Shown here one piece after another: positions 18,563 to 28,300 of a stretch of 64,000 nt of DNA (positions within the stretch are counted from its first letter, which is position 1; every line of letters starts with the position of its first letter). The notes under the pieces were generated by a model that ran no database searches, had not been told where the DNA came from, and saw nothing but the letters and a program-made list of their open reading frames with translations. The DNA comes from Paenibacillus sp. JNUCC32 (GTDB lineage: Bacteria > Bacillota > Bacilli > Paenibacillales > Paenibacillaceae), in assembly GCF_014863545.1 (NCBI RefSeq), contig NZ_CP062260.1, positions 1,860,001 to 1,924,000 of the forward strand, read 5' to 3'. Both the position numbers and the translations under genes were made by a program.

Positions 18563-19270
18563 ATGTTATTGTCTTCCATGCGCGACGTTATGTTTGGATA
18601 CGGGGATCAAGCTGTCGTTGAGAATTTGTCGCTCGACATTCATGGCGGACAATTCATCGGTATATCCGGTCCAAATGGCGCCGCAAAATCAACTTTGCTG
18701 AAATTGATGCTTGGTTTGATAAAGCCCTGGAGCGGGTCCATCGTTTTCAAGCGAGTATTGGAGGACGGATCCAGGATATCTGTTGGATATGTTCCGCAGC
18801 AAGTGGCCTCGTTCAACGCTGGCTTTCCCAGTAAAGTGATTGAGCTTGTACGATCGGGCCGCTACGGACGACTTGGATTGTTCAAGCGTTTCACATCCGC
18901 AGATCATGAGATCGTTGAGCGAAGCCTGAAGGAAGTGGGGATGTGGGAATATCGTTATCGGAGGATCGGCGAGTTATCGGGAGGGCAGAAGCAGCGAATT
19001 TGCGTTGCCAGAGCGTTGGCCCAGGAGCCGCAGGTGTTGATTCTAGACGAGCCTACGACAGGGATGGATGTGTCGAGTCGTACGGATCTGTACCGACTAT
19101 TAAACGATTATGTCAAGGACAAAGGCAGCACGGTCATTATGGTCACCCATTCGCTTGATGAAATCGGTCCATATATGGACCAGGTCGTCCAATTGGAGCG
19201 AAAGGAGAATGAGGGATGGCGATGCTCGGTTACGAATTTATGCAGCGCGCGTTTTGGGCAGGAGGCCTGA
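18563..19270 (+). CDS. znuC: Zinc ABC importer ATP-binding protein
   Basis: A 235-residue ABC ATPase that drives zinc uptake through ZnuB. Features are Walker A GPNGAAKST, Q-loop YVPQQ, signature LSGGQKQR, Walker B VLILDEPT and H-loop VTHS. The Walker A residue before Lys is Ala rather than the usual Gly; as I recall, zinc-type ABC ATPases often carry Ala or Ser there, so this is probably not inactivating. The ATG at 18563 has AAGGAAGGAAGAG upstream. The 3' end overlaps znuB by 55 bases, which is long and suggests the C-terminal tail of ~18 residues is dispensable. Confidence 0.9.
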   Translation: MLLSSMRDVMFGYGDQAVVENLSLDIHGGQFIGISGPNGAAKSTLLKLMLGLIKPWSGSIVFKRVLEDGSRISVGYVPQQVASFNAGFPSKVIELVRSGRYGRLGLFKRFTSADHEIVERSLKEVGMWEYRYRRIGELSGGQKQRICVARALAQEPQVLILDEPTTGMDVSSRTDLYRLLNDYVKDKGSTVIMVTHSLDEIGPYMDQVVQLERKENEGWRCSVTNLCSARFGQEA

Positions 19271-20082
19271 TCGGCGTGATCGGTCCCGTTCTGGGCGTGT
19301 TTTTAATGCTCCGGCGCCAGGTTCTCATGGCGGACACACTCTCTCATGTATCCTTGGCGGGAGTCGCATTGGGTTCTTTCTTGAAACTGAATCCCGCACT
19401 CAGCGGTTTTGCAATGGCTATGATCGGGGCACTTGTGATTGAACAGCTTAGAAGAGTGTATCGTACATACACCGAGGTTCCGGTTGCCATTATTATGACC
19501 TCTGGGCTTGCTCTATCGGTGGTCCTGATGAGCTTGAATCAAAATCTGAGCAAGAGCTTCAGCTCCTATTTGTTCGGATCGATTGTTGCGGTTAGCGATA
19601 CGCAGCTTCGGCTTATTGCGGTGGTAGCAGCAGTGGGAATGATCTTTTTTGTTGGACTGCGCCGGCCGCTTTATAACTTTGCTTTTGATGAGGAGACCGC
19701 TGCGGCATCCGGTATGCGTGTCTCTCTCCTGTCTTTTTTATTCGCCGTGTTTACGGGAATGACGGTTGCCGCCGCCATGCCGGTAGTCGGCGTGCTGTTG
19801 GTTTCGGCGTTAATTGTGCTGCCGGCCTCGATCGCACTGCGGATGGCAACAGGTTTTTTAGCAGCCATGGGGATCGCCGTCGTTGTTGGGTTGAGTGGTG
19901 TTTTTTCGGGCCTTGCAGCTTCATACTATCTCAATACGCCGCCAGGAGGTACCATTGCCCTGATTCTATTAGGATTTCTAATCATGGCCGTAATCTTTCA
20001 AAAATTACTTCGGTTACAAAATCGAAGGTCGATACAAAAAATAAATAGAAATAGGAGTCATAAGAATTATGAAGAGATTTAA
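19216..20082 (+). CDS. znuB: Zinc ABC importer permease
   Basis: A 288-residue membrane protein of the ABC-3 family with eight or nine hydrophobic segments. The family motif region ADTLSHVSLAGVALG appears near residue 37, and LFGSIVAVSD and VSALIVLPASIALRMA are further conserved blocks. It forms the channel for zinc delivered by ZnuA, powered by ZnuC. The start at 19216 is supported by AAGGAG 12 bases upstream. It overlaps both neighbours (55 bases with znuC, 14 with znuA), so the three are translationally coupled. Confidence 0.92.
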   Translation: MAMLGYEFMQRAFWAGGLIGVIGPVLGVFLMLRRQVLMADTLSHVSLAGVALGSFLKLNPALSGFAMAMIGALVIEQLRRVYRTYTEVPVAIIMTSGLALSVVLMSLNQNLSKSFSSYLFGSIVAVSDTQLRLIAVVAAVGMIFFVGLRRPLYNFAFDEETAAASGMRVSLLSFLFAVFTGMTVAAAMPVVGVLLVSALIVLPASIALRMATGFLAAMGIAVVVGLSGVFSGLAASYYLNTPPGGTIALILLGFLIMAVIFQKLLRLQNRRSIQKINRNRSHKNYEEI

Positions 20083-21205
20083 GCGAGTATTAACCCTACT
20101 ATCCCTATCCGCAGTATTGGCTATTGCAGGCTGCGGCTCGGGAAAATCGACGGTTACTCATGAGGGAAACGTTTCCTCCGCCAATAACCAAGCGACAGAT
20201 GCCTCCACAACGGAAACTACAAAGCTGAAAGTTAAAACCAGCTTCTATCCCATGTATGAATTTACTAGACAGGTAGCGGGCGATCTGGCAGATGTGGAGA
20301 ATTTAATTCCTCCGGGTATTGAAGCGCATGATTGGGAGCCGACACCCCAGGACATGGCGGGAATTTCCGATGCCGATGTGCTGGTGTATAATGGCGCCGG
20401 CATGGAAGGCTGGGTGGATCAGGTTCTGGAGAGCATCCAAGGCACCGGGGTATCGGCAATTGAGGCCAGTAAGGGAATAGAGATCATGGAAGGTACCGGT
20501 CATTCTCATGATCATGGTGAAGAGGGCGATCACGGCCACGATGAGCATGCCCATGATCATGGTGAAGAGGGTGATCACGGCCACGATGAGCATGCCCATG
20601 ATCATGGTGAAGAGGGCGATCACAGCCATGATGAGCATGCCCATGATCATGAGGATGAGGGGCATCACCATGACCACGGTGGACTGGATCCGCATGTATG
20701 GCTCTCGCCGGCCATGGCTGTCAAACAAGTGCGCAACATCGAGGCAGGTTTGGCCAAAGCTGCTCCGGAACATCAAGAGGCATTCAAAGCAAACGCAGAT
20801 GCTTATGTTAGTAAACTGGAGGCATTGGACAAGGAGTTTCGAGACGGGCTGAAAAATACCAAACGAAAAGACTTCATTACGCAGCATGCTGCGTTCGGGT
20901 ATTTAGCCAGAGAATACGGTTTGACTCAAGTGCCGATTGCAGGCTTGTCTCCGGATCAAGAGCCCTCGGCTTCTCAAATGGCTGAAGTGATCGAATTTGC
21001 CAAGGAGCACAATGTAAAAACGATATTCTTTGAAACGCTTGTGTCGTCAAACGTTGCAGAGACGATAGCCTCTGAGATCGGGGCTTCGACTTCCGTCCTT
21101 AATCCGATCGAAGGGTTAACCGAGGAAGATATCGCGGATAACCATGATTACATTGCCATTATGCGACAAAATCTCGACGCTTTAGCACAGGCTTTGAATG
21201 AATAA
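20069..21205 (+). CDS. znuA: Zinc-binding lipoprotein ZnuA/AdcA-like
   Basis: A 378-residue zinc-binding lipoprotein. Type II signal peptide ends at LAIAGC. The cluster 9 binding-protein fold is marked by [18 protein letters not shown], the ligand His in [39 protein letters not shown] and [16 protein letters not shown]. Between the first and second ligand regions lies a long His/Asp/Glu/Gly-rich loop built of three near-identical 15-residue repeats, a zinc-sequestering element typical of ZnuA proteins but unusually regular here. The gene begins inside the end of znuB, with AGGAG 10 bases before the ATG. It is exported and anchored on the outer face of the membrane. Confidence 0.93.
   Translation: MKRFKRVLTLLSLSAVLAIAGCGSGKSTVTHEGNVSSANNQATDASTTETTKLKVKTSFYPMYEFTRQVAGDLADVENLIPPGIEAHDWEPTPQDMAGISDADVLVYNGAGMEGWVDQVLESIQGTGVSAIEASKGIEIMEGTGHSHDHGEEGDHGHDEHAHDHGEEGDHGHDEHAHDHGEEGDHSHDEHAHDHEDEGHHHDHGGLDPHVWLSPAMAVKQVRNIEAGLAKAAPEHQEAFKANADAYVSKLEALDKEFRDGLKNTKRKDFITQHAAFGYLAREYGLTQVPIAGLSPDQEPSASQMAEVIEFAKEHNVKTIFFETLVSSNVAETIASEIGASTSVLNPIEGLTEEDIADNHDYIAIMRQNLDALAQALNE
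20507..20641 (+). repeat. Three 45-bp tandem repeats encoding the ZnuA His-rich loop
   Basis: Units start at 20507, 20552 and 20597, each encoding [15 protein letters not shown] or a one-residue variant; a degenerate fourth unit begins at 20642 ([10 protein letters not shown]). The units differ at very few bases, including synonymous sites, so the array expanded recently and may vary in copy number between strains. Confidence 0.95.
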
Positions 21206-21234
21206 TCGCGAATAGGAAGGGAGGTGTGTTCCAA

Positions 21235-21504
21235 GTGGCACAAAAATCGAAAGTCGTGAAAGAACGGAAAAGACAACAGATGGTTGCTAAATACGCGCAG
21301 AAGCGTAAGGAACTGAAAGAGAAGGGCGACTATGCAGCGCTCCAAAAACTGCCCCGCGACTCTTCCGCGACCAGGCTTCATCATCGCTGTGCGGTCAGCG
21401 GTCGGCCAAGAGGTTATATCAGTAAATTTGGCGTTTCACGCATTGTTTTTCGGGAGTTGGCCCATAAGGGGCAAATTCCTGGTATAACGAAGTCCAGCTG
21501 GTAA
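21235..21504 (+). CDS. rpsN2: 30S ribosomal protein S14, zinc-free paralogue
   Basis: An 89-residue S14 recognised from [39 protein letters not shown] and [22 protein letters not shown]. It contains a single cysteine and lacks the two CxxC pairs of the zinc-binding form, so it is the C-minus paralogue (like B. subtilis YhzA) that replaces the zinc form during starvation. The start is a GTG at 21235 behind AAGGGAGGTG. It follows znuA by 29 bases and closes the operon before a terminator. Confidence 0.95.
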   Translation: MAQKSKVVKERKRQQMVAKYAQKRKELKEKGDYAALQKLPRDSSATRLHHRCAVSGRPRGYISKFGVSRIVFRELAHKGQIPGITKSSW

Positions 21505-21554
21505 CTACCTTGTCAACTGCTATTGTTGGACGACAAGAACAGATAAACATGGAT

Positions 21555-21580
21555 AAGCCGCATAAACTGCGGCTTTTTTC
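21555..21580 (+). terminator. Rho-independent terminator of the zinc operon
   Basis: Stem AAGCCGCA / TGCGGCTT, loop TAAAC, followed by TTTTTT. Confidence 0.85.
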
Positions 21581-21682
21581 ATATTTCGCAAATTGGATTT
21601 CATTTGATTGACACGCGCATTGCTTCAATGTTACTTTTTAATAATACCCATTTTATGGGTCATCATTTAAGGAGTGTTTTGT

Positions 21683-22471
21683 ATGAGGTTACCCGTGCAT
21701 GAACGATTCATTGAACAGGCAATAGCGCATTTTCGCCAAGATCAACGATTTGCAGGTTTGCTCGCAGGCGGTTCTATGGTGCACGGCGCTATGGATGAGT
21801 ACAGTGATTTAGATTTAATTGTGGTTTATCGTAATGAATTCCGAAGTGAGATCATGGAACAACGGCTTCAAATTGCGGAAGGGCTGGGTAACCTGCTGTC
21901 GGCATTCACCGGGGAGCATGTTGGTGAGCCTCGTTTGGTTATTTGCCTATACGGCCCCGATCCGCTTCATGTCGACCTCAAATTTGTACAGCCGCAAGAG
22001 CTCGAATCTCGAATCGAAGATCCGAGAATTCTATGGGAGAGAGGTTCTGACATTACAACGATACTGAACAAAACGACGATGTCTTTTCCTAACCCTGATC
22101 CGCAATGGATTGAAGACCGCTTTTGGGTATGGGTTCATTACGGTGCAACAAAACTAGGGAGAGGCGAGTTGTTTGAAGTAATAGATCTTTTAACATTTAT
22201 GCGAAGCGCCGTCTTGGGGCCGCTCGTTCTCATGAGTAACGGCCAGCAACCGCGAGGGGTTCGAAAATTAGAGAAATACGGTGTCCAGGAATTAGAGGAG
22301 CTTAAAGGAACGATTTCCCTCCACAACTTTGAAAGTTGCTACCAGGCTTTAAAGAATACGATAGCGTTGTACCAAAATTTACGCCAGGCATCGGAAATTG
22401 TAACCAAAAAGGAAGCAGAACGCATCTCTATCGAGTTTCTAGACCATGTCTATTCAGCCAAACTTCAATAA
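21683..22471 (+). CDS. Nucleotidyltransferase-domain protein
   Basis: A 262-residue cytoplasmic protein of the polymerase-beta-like nucleotidyltransferase fold, marked by GGSMVHGAMDEYSDLDLIVV: the GGS loop followed by the D-x-D pair that binds metal, with a third acidic strand in HVDLKFV. The remainder is helical and resembles streptomycin/ANT(6)-type adenylyltransferases, but it lacks enough similarity by eye to assign antibiotic resistance. ATG 21683 has AAGGAG 8 bases upstream. It is a single gene with no clear partner. Confidence 0.75.
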   Translation: MRLPVHERFIEQAIAHFRQDQRFAGLLAGGSMVHGAMDEYSDLDLIVVYRNEFRSEIMEQRLQIAEGLGNLLSAFTGEHVGEPRLVICLYGPDPLHVDLKFVQPQELESRIEDPRILWERGSDITTILNKTTMSFPNPDPQWIEDRFWVWVHYGATKLGRGELFEVIDLLTFMRSAVLGPLVLMSNGQQPRGVRKLEKYGVQELEELKGTISLHNFESCYQALKNTIALYQNLRQASEIVTKKEAERISIEFLDHVYSAKLQ

Positions 22472-22532
22472 AAAAGGTCGGACGACAATAAAGGTAAACT
22501 CATTTTACTAGGAGTTACATAAATTTTAACAG

Positions 22533-23078
22533 ATGGGATATGGTGTAATGTCGAACTCCGTTGAGTTGGTGAAACCTTCAGCTGCATATAAGAAGGAGTA
22601 TCTGTCTTTTTACGAAGATTGGATGTCGGATGAACAGGATATTACCCCGTGGGTAGTGAGGAAAGATCCTTCTGATTTTGATTGCATGATCGAATTTTTA
22701 TATGCGGAGGATACAGAGGAGAAATTACAGAACAAGAGCTTTGTCCCACATTCTACGTACTGGCTTATCGACAGCTATTCAAAAAAAGTAATGGGTGCAG
22801 TCAATATTAGACACAGACTTAATGAAAAACTTTTGAACAGCGGCGGGCATATCGGTTACGGAATACGTCCATCGGAAAGAAGAAAGGGCTATGCTTCCGT
22901 ACTCTTAGCATTAACCCTTGAAATCACGAGAGATATGGGACTAAACAAAGTGCTGCTGGTTTGTGATAAAGGAAATGTGGCATCGGAAAAAACGATTCTG
23001 AAGAATGGTGGTCAGTTTGAGTCGGAGTATGTGGAGGAGAATGGGAACGTTGTAAGACGATTCTGGATATTCTTATAG
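22533..23078 (+). CDS. GNAT-family N-acetyltransferase
   Basis: A 181-residue acetyltransferase. The acetyl-CoA-binding motif appears as IGYGIRPSERRKGYASVLLALTL, followed by the strand LNKVLLVCDKGNVASEKTILKNGGQFE and a terminal RRFWIFL, as in the B. subtilis YjcK/YkkB-like group that acetylates unknown small molecules or protein ends. The start is uncertain: ATG 22533 has its nearest ribosome site (AGGAG) too far upstream, while ATG 22548 has GGGAT 8 bases before it. Convergent with the MetX-like gene. Confidence 0.8.
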   Translation: MGYGVMSNSVELVKPSAAYKKEYLSFYEDWMSDEQDITPWVVRKDPSDFDCMIEFLYAEDTEEKLQNKSFVPHSTYWLIDSYSKKVMGAVNIRHRLNEKLLNSGGHIGYGIRPSERRKGYASVLLALTLEITRDMGLNKVLLVCDKGNVASEKTILKNGGQFESEYVEENGNVVRRFWIFL

Positions 23079-23132
23079 ACTCTTTGCATTGAGAGATTTT
23101 ACTCATCCTATCCGGGCTTGAGGGCGATGGAT

Positions 23133-23166
23133 AAAAAGAGGTCGACCAGCAAGCTCTGGTGACCTC
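23133..23166 (-). terminator. Terminator for the MetX-like gene
   Basis: Read on the minus strand, a hairpin of ~11 bp with one bulge (GAGGTC-ACCAG paired with CTGGTCGACCTC) is followed by CTTTTTAT. It lies 14 bases beyond the minus-strand stop codon. Confidence 0.65.
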
Positions 23167-23179
23167 AGCTATTGATGTT

Positions 23180-24202
23180 CTATTCGTTTGTACGAAGCGC
23201 TAACAAGCGTTTTAAGTTATCATCTATAAATTGATTATCGGCGCTGTTGATTCCGCGTCCGGCAAAATGACCCCAGATCGACTCAATGGGCTTAAATAGA
23301 GCATGAGGTATAAGATTGGCCTCGTATTCATTGTCGTCGGCCGGGCAGAAGAGATCCGTGCTACCCGGCATGATGCAGGCAAGCGCCGAAATGCTTTTGA
23401 GCGCTTTATCGAAATCTCCTTCATAGGAGGGGTTCGCACTTATGTCTGCATGTTGACCAGTCCATAACATGGCCAGGACATTGTGCGGATCCATCTTCAT
23501 AAAGCTGTCTTCCCAGACGCCCTCCATAAATTCTGCCAAAGAGTCAAAACCCATCTCACGATAAAGTCCCTCTCTATAAAACGCCTGCGATACGCCCCAC
23601 CCGGCATAGACGCGGCCGACGGCGCGCATGTCTGCGGAAGTCAACTTGTTTAGTTTGCTTGAATCGAAGCCGACTGCAGCCATGAGCGGAGCTTTCATTC
23701 CTTCCAGGACCACGTACGTTTGGGGCCAAGTCTTGGCAACGCCGGCAAAAGGGGCGATTCGCTCCACCATGTCGGGATAACTCGCACCCCATTGGAATGC
23801 TTGAATGCCTCCCATGGACCACCCAACGACAAGAGCGATCTTGTGAATGCCGAATTTTTCGGTCACCAGCCGATGCTGAAATTTAACGTTGTCATAGATG
23901 GTTACCTGCGGAAAATGAGCCCGGTCGAATGGGGGAGGCGTGTTGCTGGGGGAGGAAGATAATCCGTTACCCAACAGGTTTGGAACGATAATGAAATATT
24001 CACGCGGATCTAAGGCCTTTCCGTTTCCAATCAACCATTCATTCTGTATATGCTGATCTCCAAAAGCAGTTGGATAGACGATGACATTATCTTTCTTCTC
24101 ATTTAATCGTCCATATGTCTTATAAGCAAGAAAAGCGTCCGGTAACGTCACTCCGGATTGCAAGGTTACGTCACCCAAATCAAAAATTTCATAATCCATC
24201 AT
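23180..24202 (-). CDS. MetX-like alpha/beta hydrolase (homoserine O-acetyltransferase family)
   Basis: A 340-residue alpha/beta-fold protein of the MetX family. The nucleophile elbow is GWSMGG (Ser129), the acid is in PGSTDLFCPADDN, and the His is in WGHFAGRG. True MetX enzymes acetylate homoserine for methionine synthesis; this copy has no methionine genes nearby and lacks an S-box leader, so it may act as a hydrolase or acyltransferase on another substrate. ATG 24202 is chosen, with a GGGAG ribosome site 8 bases upstream. It is transcribed divergently from a LysR regulator that very probably controls it. Confidence 0.75.
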   Translation of the reverse strand: MMDYEIFDLGDVTLQSGVTLPDAFLAYKTYGRLNEKKDNVIVYPTAFGDQHIQNEWLIGNGKALDPREYFIIVPNLLGNGLSSSPSNTPPPFDRAHFPQVTIYDNVKFQHRLVTEKFGIHKIALVVGWSMGGIQAFQWGASYPDMVERIAPFAGVAKTWPQTYVVLEGMKAPLMAAVGFDSSKLNKLTSADMRAVGRVYAGWGVSQAFYREGLYREMGFDSLAEFMEGVWEDSFMKMDPHNVLAMLWTGQHADISANPSYEGDFDKALKSISALACIMPGSTDLFCPADDNEYEANLIPHALFKPIESIWGHFAGRGINSADNQFIDDNLKRLLALRTNE

Positions 24203-24276
24203 ATCGTTTGCTCCCTTCAAAATGAATCCATATATTTAGATTGTCGTTCTTGTACTCAGTATAGAGTCATGGTACT

Positions 24277-24323
24277 CTCAATAAAAGTGAATAGAATTCA
24301 AAACAGTATTCAATAAAATTGAA
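24277..24323 (+). promoter_or_regulatory. Candidate LysR operators between metX-like gene and lysR
   Basis: TTCAATAAAATTGAA (24309-24323) is a perfect inverted repeat with a 3-base centre. A related 15-mer, CTCAATAAAAGTGAA, lies at 24277-24291, exactly 32 bases or three helical turns earlier. Two phased copies in a divergent intergenic region fit the recognition-site and activation-site pattern of LysR regulators. Confidence 0.55.
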
Positions 24324-24342
24324 AGTAAAAGGGGCATCGTAT

Positions 24343-25248
24343 ATGGAATTACGCCAACTGATTACGTTCCGCACGGTGGCGTCCACATTAAATTTCAGTC
24401 GTGCTGCGGAAGTGCTGAGTTACGTCCCTTCCAACGTCACGATGCAAATGAAGGCATTGGAGGATGAGCTGGGGGTTCGCCTGTTTGACCGTTTGGGCAA
24501 GCAGCTCGTACTCACGACGGCGGGTAAACGATTTTTAACACATGTCCAGAGTGTTCTTGACCAATTGGAAGAAGCTAAAACCGTCGTTCATGACAACGAG
24601 GTTCTAAGCGGCACCCTAACGATCAGTGCCAACGAGGTGATTTGCGCCTATCGGCTTCCGGCCGTCTTTCAGTTATTTCGTTCGCGTCATCCGGGCGTGC
24701 GTCTCATCTTCCGCTCCGTTCCCAATCAAGAGCTCAAACAAACACTATTTGAAGGAAGCGCGGACGTTGTCTTTATGTTGGACGAACCCATTCGCTCAAG
24801 CGGACTTGCCGTGGAACCCTTGCTGGAAGAAACGTTCCGCTTATTCGCCGCTCCAGACCACCCGCTCGCAAAACGGACTGTGCTGCGGCTCGAAGATTTT
24901 CACGAAGAAGTGTTCTTGACGAATGAAAAGGGGTGTCCCTATCGAACCATGTTTGACCGGTCCTTTGAAAAAGAGGGCATTGACAGTATTACGTATTTAG
25001 AGTTTCAAAGTGCCGAAGCCATTAAACAATGTGCCATTTCGGGAATCGGCATTGCCTTTCTTCCTGAAATCGTAGCGGAAGCCGAAGTGGAACGAGGGGA
25101 ACTGGTTGCCCTTCCATGGCAAATTCCGGATTTGCACGTGTATACACAAATGTTGTGGCATAAGGACAAGTGGCTTTCACCAATCATGATGTCGTTCATA
25201 GAAGCGGCAAGGGAACTTCTTGCAACAGAGGAGGATAATAGGCCGTAG
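24343..25248 (+). CDS. LysR-family transcriptional regulator
   Basis: A 301-residue regulator. N-terminal winged helix (residues 1-62) with MELRQLITFRTVASTLNFSRAAEVL and a recognition helix in PSNVTMQMKALEDELGVRLFDR, then a two-lobed effector domain starting at SGTLTISANEVICAYRLP. The ATG at 24343 has AAGGGG upstream; an in-frame ATG at 24319 is longer than the family norm. It is divergent from the MetX-like hydrolase gene with two operator-like repeats between them, so it most likely regulates that gene and itself. Confidence 0.88.
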   Translation: MELRQLITFRTVASTLNFSRAAEVLSYVPSNVTMQMKALEDELGVRLFDRLGKQLVLTTAGKRFLTHVQSVLDQLEEAKTVVHDNEVLSGTLTISANEVICAYRLPAVFQLFRSRHPGVRLIFRSVPNQELKQTLFEGSADVVFMLDEPIRSSGLAVEPLLEETFRLFAAPDHPLAKRTVLRLEDFHEEVFLTNEKGCPYRTMFDRSFEKEGIDSITYLEFQSAEAIKQCAISGIGIAFLPEIVAEAEVERGELVALPWQIPDLHVYTQMLWHKDKWLSPIMMSFIEAARELLATEEDNRP

Positions 25249-25321
25249 GAACAAGGTGAAGAATGTCCTCTGCGCCGGTAAGAGGCCGCTCTTCACCTGT
25301 AAATGTACTCACCCACTTTAT

Positions 25322-25358
25322 AAAAAAATCCCAACATGTTGAGGTTGGGATTTTTTTT
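25322..25358. terminator. Bidirectional terminator between lysR and the hybrid kinase
   Basis: A 14-bp perfect stem (AAAAAAATCCCAAC / GTTGGGATTTTTTT, loop ATGTTGAG) has A-runs and T-runs on both sides, so it can terminate both convergent genes. Confidence 0.9.
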
Positions 25359-25378
25359 AATAAAGAATGTAATGGGAG

Positions 25379-28300
25379 CTATATCGGAATTTTAAAAGAA
25401 ACCGTAGTGCCTTGATTCATCGTGCTCTTGATGACCAGCCCGCTGCCGAAGGTTTGGAGCAGACGACGATTCGTGTTGTAGAGACCGATGCCGCCTTTAC
25501 GATGGTCGGGTGCATTCAGCAGCTGGGCAACCTGGTCGGGTTCCATGCCAAGCCCGTTATCCGTCACTTCAACAACGATAAAGTCCTCTTGCATCGCAAT
25601 TCTGACCCGTATCGTGCCTCCAAGGGCCCTCTTCATAATGCCGTGCCGAACCGCATTCTCCAATAATGGCTGGATCGCCAGCGGCGGGATGAGGATATTG
25701 ATATTCCAATCAACTTCCCAGGTCACGTTAAGGCGTTCCCCGTATCGTTCCTTCTCTACGTATAAATAGGCTTGGATAAGCTCAAGCTCCTGCTGCAGCG
25801 GTACCAATCGATCCTGATTCCGATAATGGAAGCTGATCTGCAGATAGGAGCTGAAAGCCTCGCCAAGGCTTCGCATGCGATCGATGTCCATTTCGCTAAG
25901 CGCCATAATCGAATTCAAGGTGTTGAACAAAAAGTGAGGGTGGATCTGTGCCTGCAAATACGCTGCTTCCATGCGCATGCGATCATCCACCGTATGCTTC
26001 AGCGTGATCAGGGAATGGATGCGATATCTCAATTCTACAGGATCAACCGGCTTCGTCACATAATCATTTGCGCCGGATTGGAAGCCGGCATACACATCGG
26101 CCGATTCGCCTCGAGCCGTCAGCAGCAGTACGGGCAGCTCCGAGGCGTTAAAGCGCTCCCTTACGGTGCGGGTGAGCTCGTAGCCGGACATCTCCGGCAT
26201 CATGACATCCGCTATGAGGAGATCCCACGGCTGCGAGCCGAGAAGCTCGAGCGCTTCGGCTGCCGAGGCAACGACATTCAGGTTGTACGGCTCTGCTGAA
26301 AGAATGCCGGCAAGGATGCGCAGGTTTACAGGATCGTCATCCACGGCCAGGATACTGACGGGATGCTCTTTCGACAATAACCTAGTTGGTACCTGCATAG
26401 GGGTACCTTCTGTTGCAACTTCCCAGCTGGCTGCGAGTTCTTTGTAGACAGCTGGGTCTACAGCGGGTACGGGAACCTGCTGCGAAGCAGAGTACTCTGC
26501 GTTTGTGTCCGCAAGCGGGAGTGTGAATGCAAAAGTCGTTCCTTTCCCTAATTCCGATTCGACCGTCAGCTCGCCGTCATGCAGCTCAACGAGCTCCTTG
26601 CTGATGCTAAGCCCTAGACCGATCCCCTTCGCGTCATTTAACCCTTGATTCCCCTGTTCGTACGGAAGAAAAATACGGTTTAGCGTTTGAGGGTCCATCC
26701 CGATCCCCGTATCCGTTACCGTGATCGTCATTTTACTGCCCTTGGTAAAGGCGGAGACGGTAACGGAGCCTTTCTCCGTGTACTTGATGGCGTTGTGAAT
26801 CAGATTGAGCAAAATTTGAACGAGCCGCTTTTCATCCGCCTGTACGGCAGGAATGGTATTGGGAATATTCATCTTGAGCTGAACGGGCGCGCCATCCGTC
26901 ATAAATTTTACGATATCGAATACCCCGTTCACGACGGAAACCAGGGAAACCCGGCTCGGCTGCAGCTGAATTTGCTTCTCCTGAAGACGGACGGCATCCA
27001 GCAGATCATTTAATAAATGCGACATCCGACGGCTGACCGTAATCAACAGGTTCAAATCCTCGCTGCTCTGTTTGCCGAGGGTTTCTTTCTCCCGTTCAGC
27101 AAGGATTATGGCGATATTCATGATTCCGTGCAGCGGCGTGCGCAGCTCGTGAGACGTGTTGGCCAAGAACCGGTCCTTCATTTGATCCGCGAGCTTCAAC
27201 TTATCGTTGAGTTTGCTGATTTGATGAAGGTTGCGGAAGTATCGCTTAAACCAATAGGCCGAAAACCCGATGATGGCCGCGAGCACGTCCACCGGATAAT
27301 ACACGGCTGGGAGCTCCCAATATTTATTAAGCGCCCCCCATACGGCGCTTGCCAGCACGCCGCTGGCCGACAGCAGCAGGAATATGGAATCATCCTGGCT
27401 GTTAAAGACCATTCGGGTAAACAGGAACAGCGACATCAGCATCGGCAGCAGGTAAAAGGCGCCGAACACCCGGTATTCTACGAGCCAGTGAACCCAAGAC
27501 ACAGGAGCGGCAAATACCACGACCGTATATAGGGCTAGAAGCGTGCTGAATGTGATAAACCACACGTTACGTTTTCGGGCGGTAAAGGTGCGGCTCAGCT
27601 TCCATATGAAATACGACAGCCACGAATAGGAGAGAAAGGTTGCTTTGACCTCCCATTCATAGTTTAAAGGCACCCATTTCAACAGGAGACTATCGTGTGA
27701 TGTTACAACGGTTAAAGCGGCCGATACTAGCAGCAGGAAAAAATCGAGCAGCGACCTTTCCCGCGGATTGAATATGTATAGAATGAAAGCGTACAGTCCG
27801 TGCAGCATCAGGACGACAAACATAACCAGCTGAAGATCAACGGAAACGCCGTGCTCATCCTGGATCGCCTGGTGCGATCCCAGCTTGATCGGCTTTGCGA
27901 TTCCGCCTAGGTAAGGATGCTCATAATTCGCCACGCGGATGATCAGTTCGAGCTCGAGAGCATCCCGGTCGGGAACATAATCGACAACGAAAGAGGTGCG
28001 GTTCGGCAGATAGGAGGCTTGGCCGGGCTCGCCCGTCCTTCCCATGGAAGCTACCGTTTCGCCGTTGACGTCCACGGTAGCGGCGGATTGAATCTCCTGG
28101 ATCCAGAACGAGATAGGGGCCGAAAGCGGGCGATCCAGCAATATGCGAAGCCTGTATGTTCCGCTGCCAAACGAAGTGTTTGCCTTATTCGTACGATTGT
28201 TATTCCAGTCTCCAGGTACATTTACGTAGGAAAACTCATGGGACGGCTTCATTTCCTGTTCTTTAGCCAGGATGTCGGCGTAGAACTGCCACTCTCCGTC

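Noticed and set aside
20507..20660. Regular repeats resembling a CRISPR array
   Set aside because: The 45-base units are contiguous, have no unique spacers and are in frame within znuA.
21683..22471. Aminoglycoside resistance gene
   Set aside because: Only the general nucleotidyltransferase motif is visible; it is not enough to claim antibiotic modification.
23180..24202. Assignment as methionine-pathway metX
   Set aside because: No methionine genes, S-box or T-box leader nearby, and the LysR partner suggests another role; left as MetX-like.
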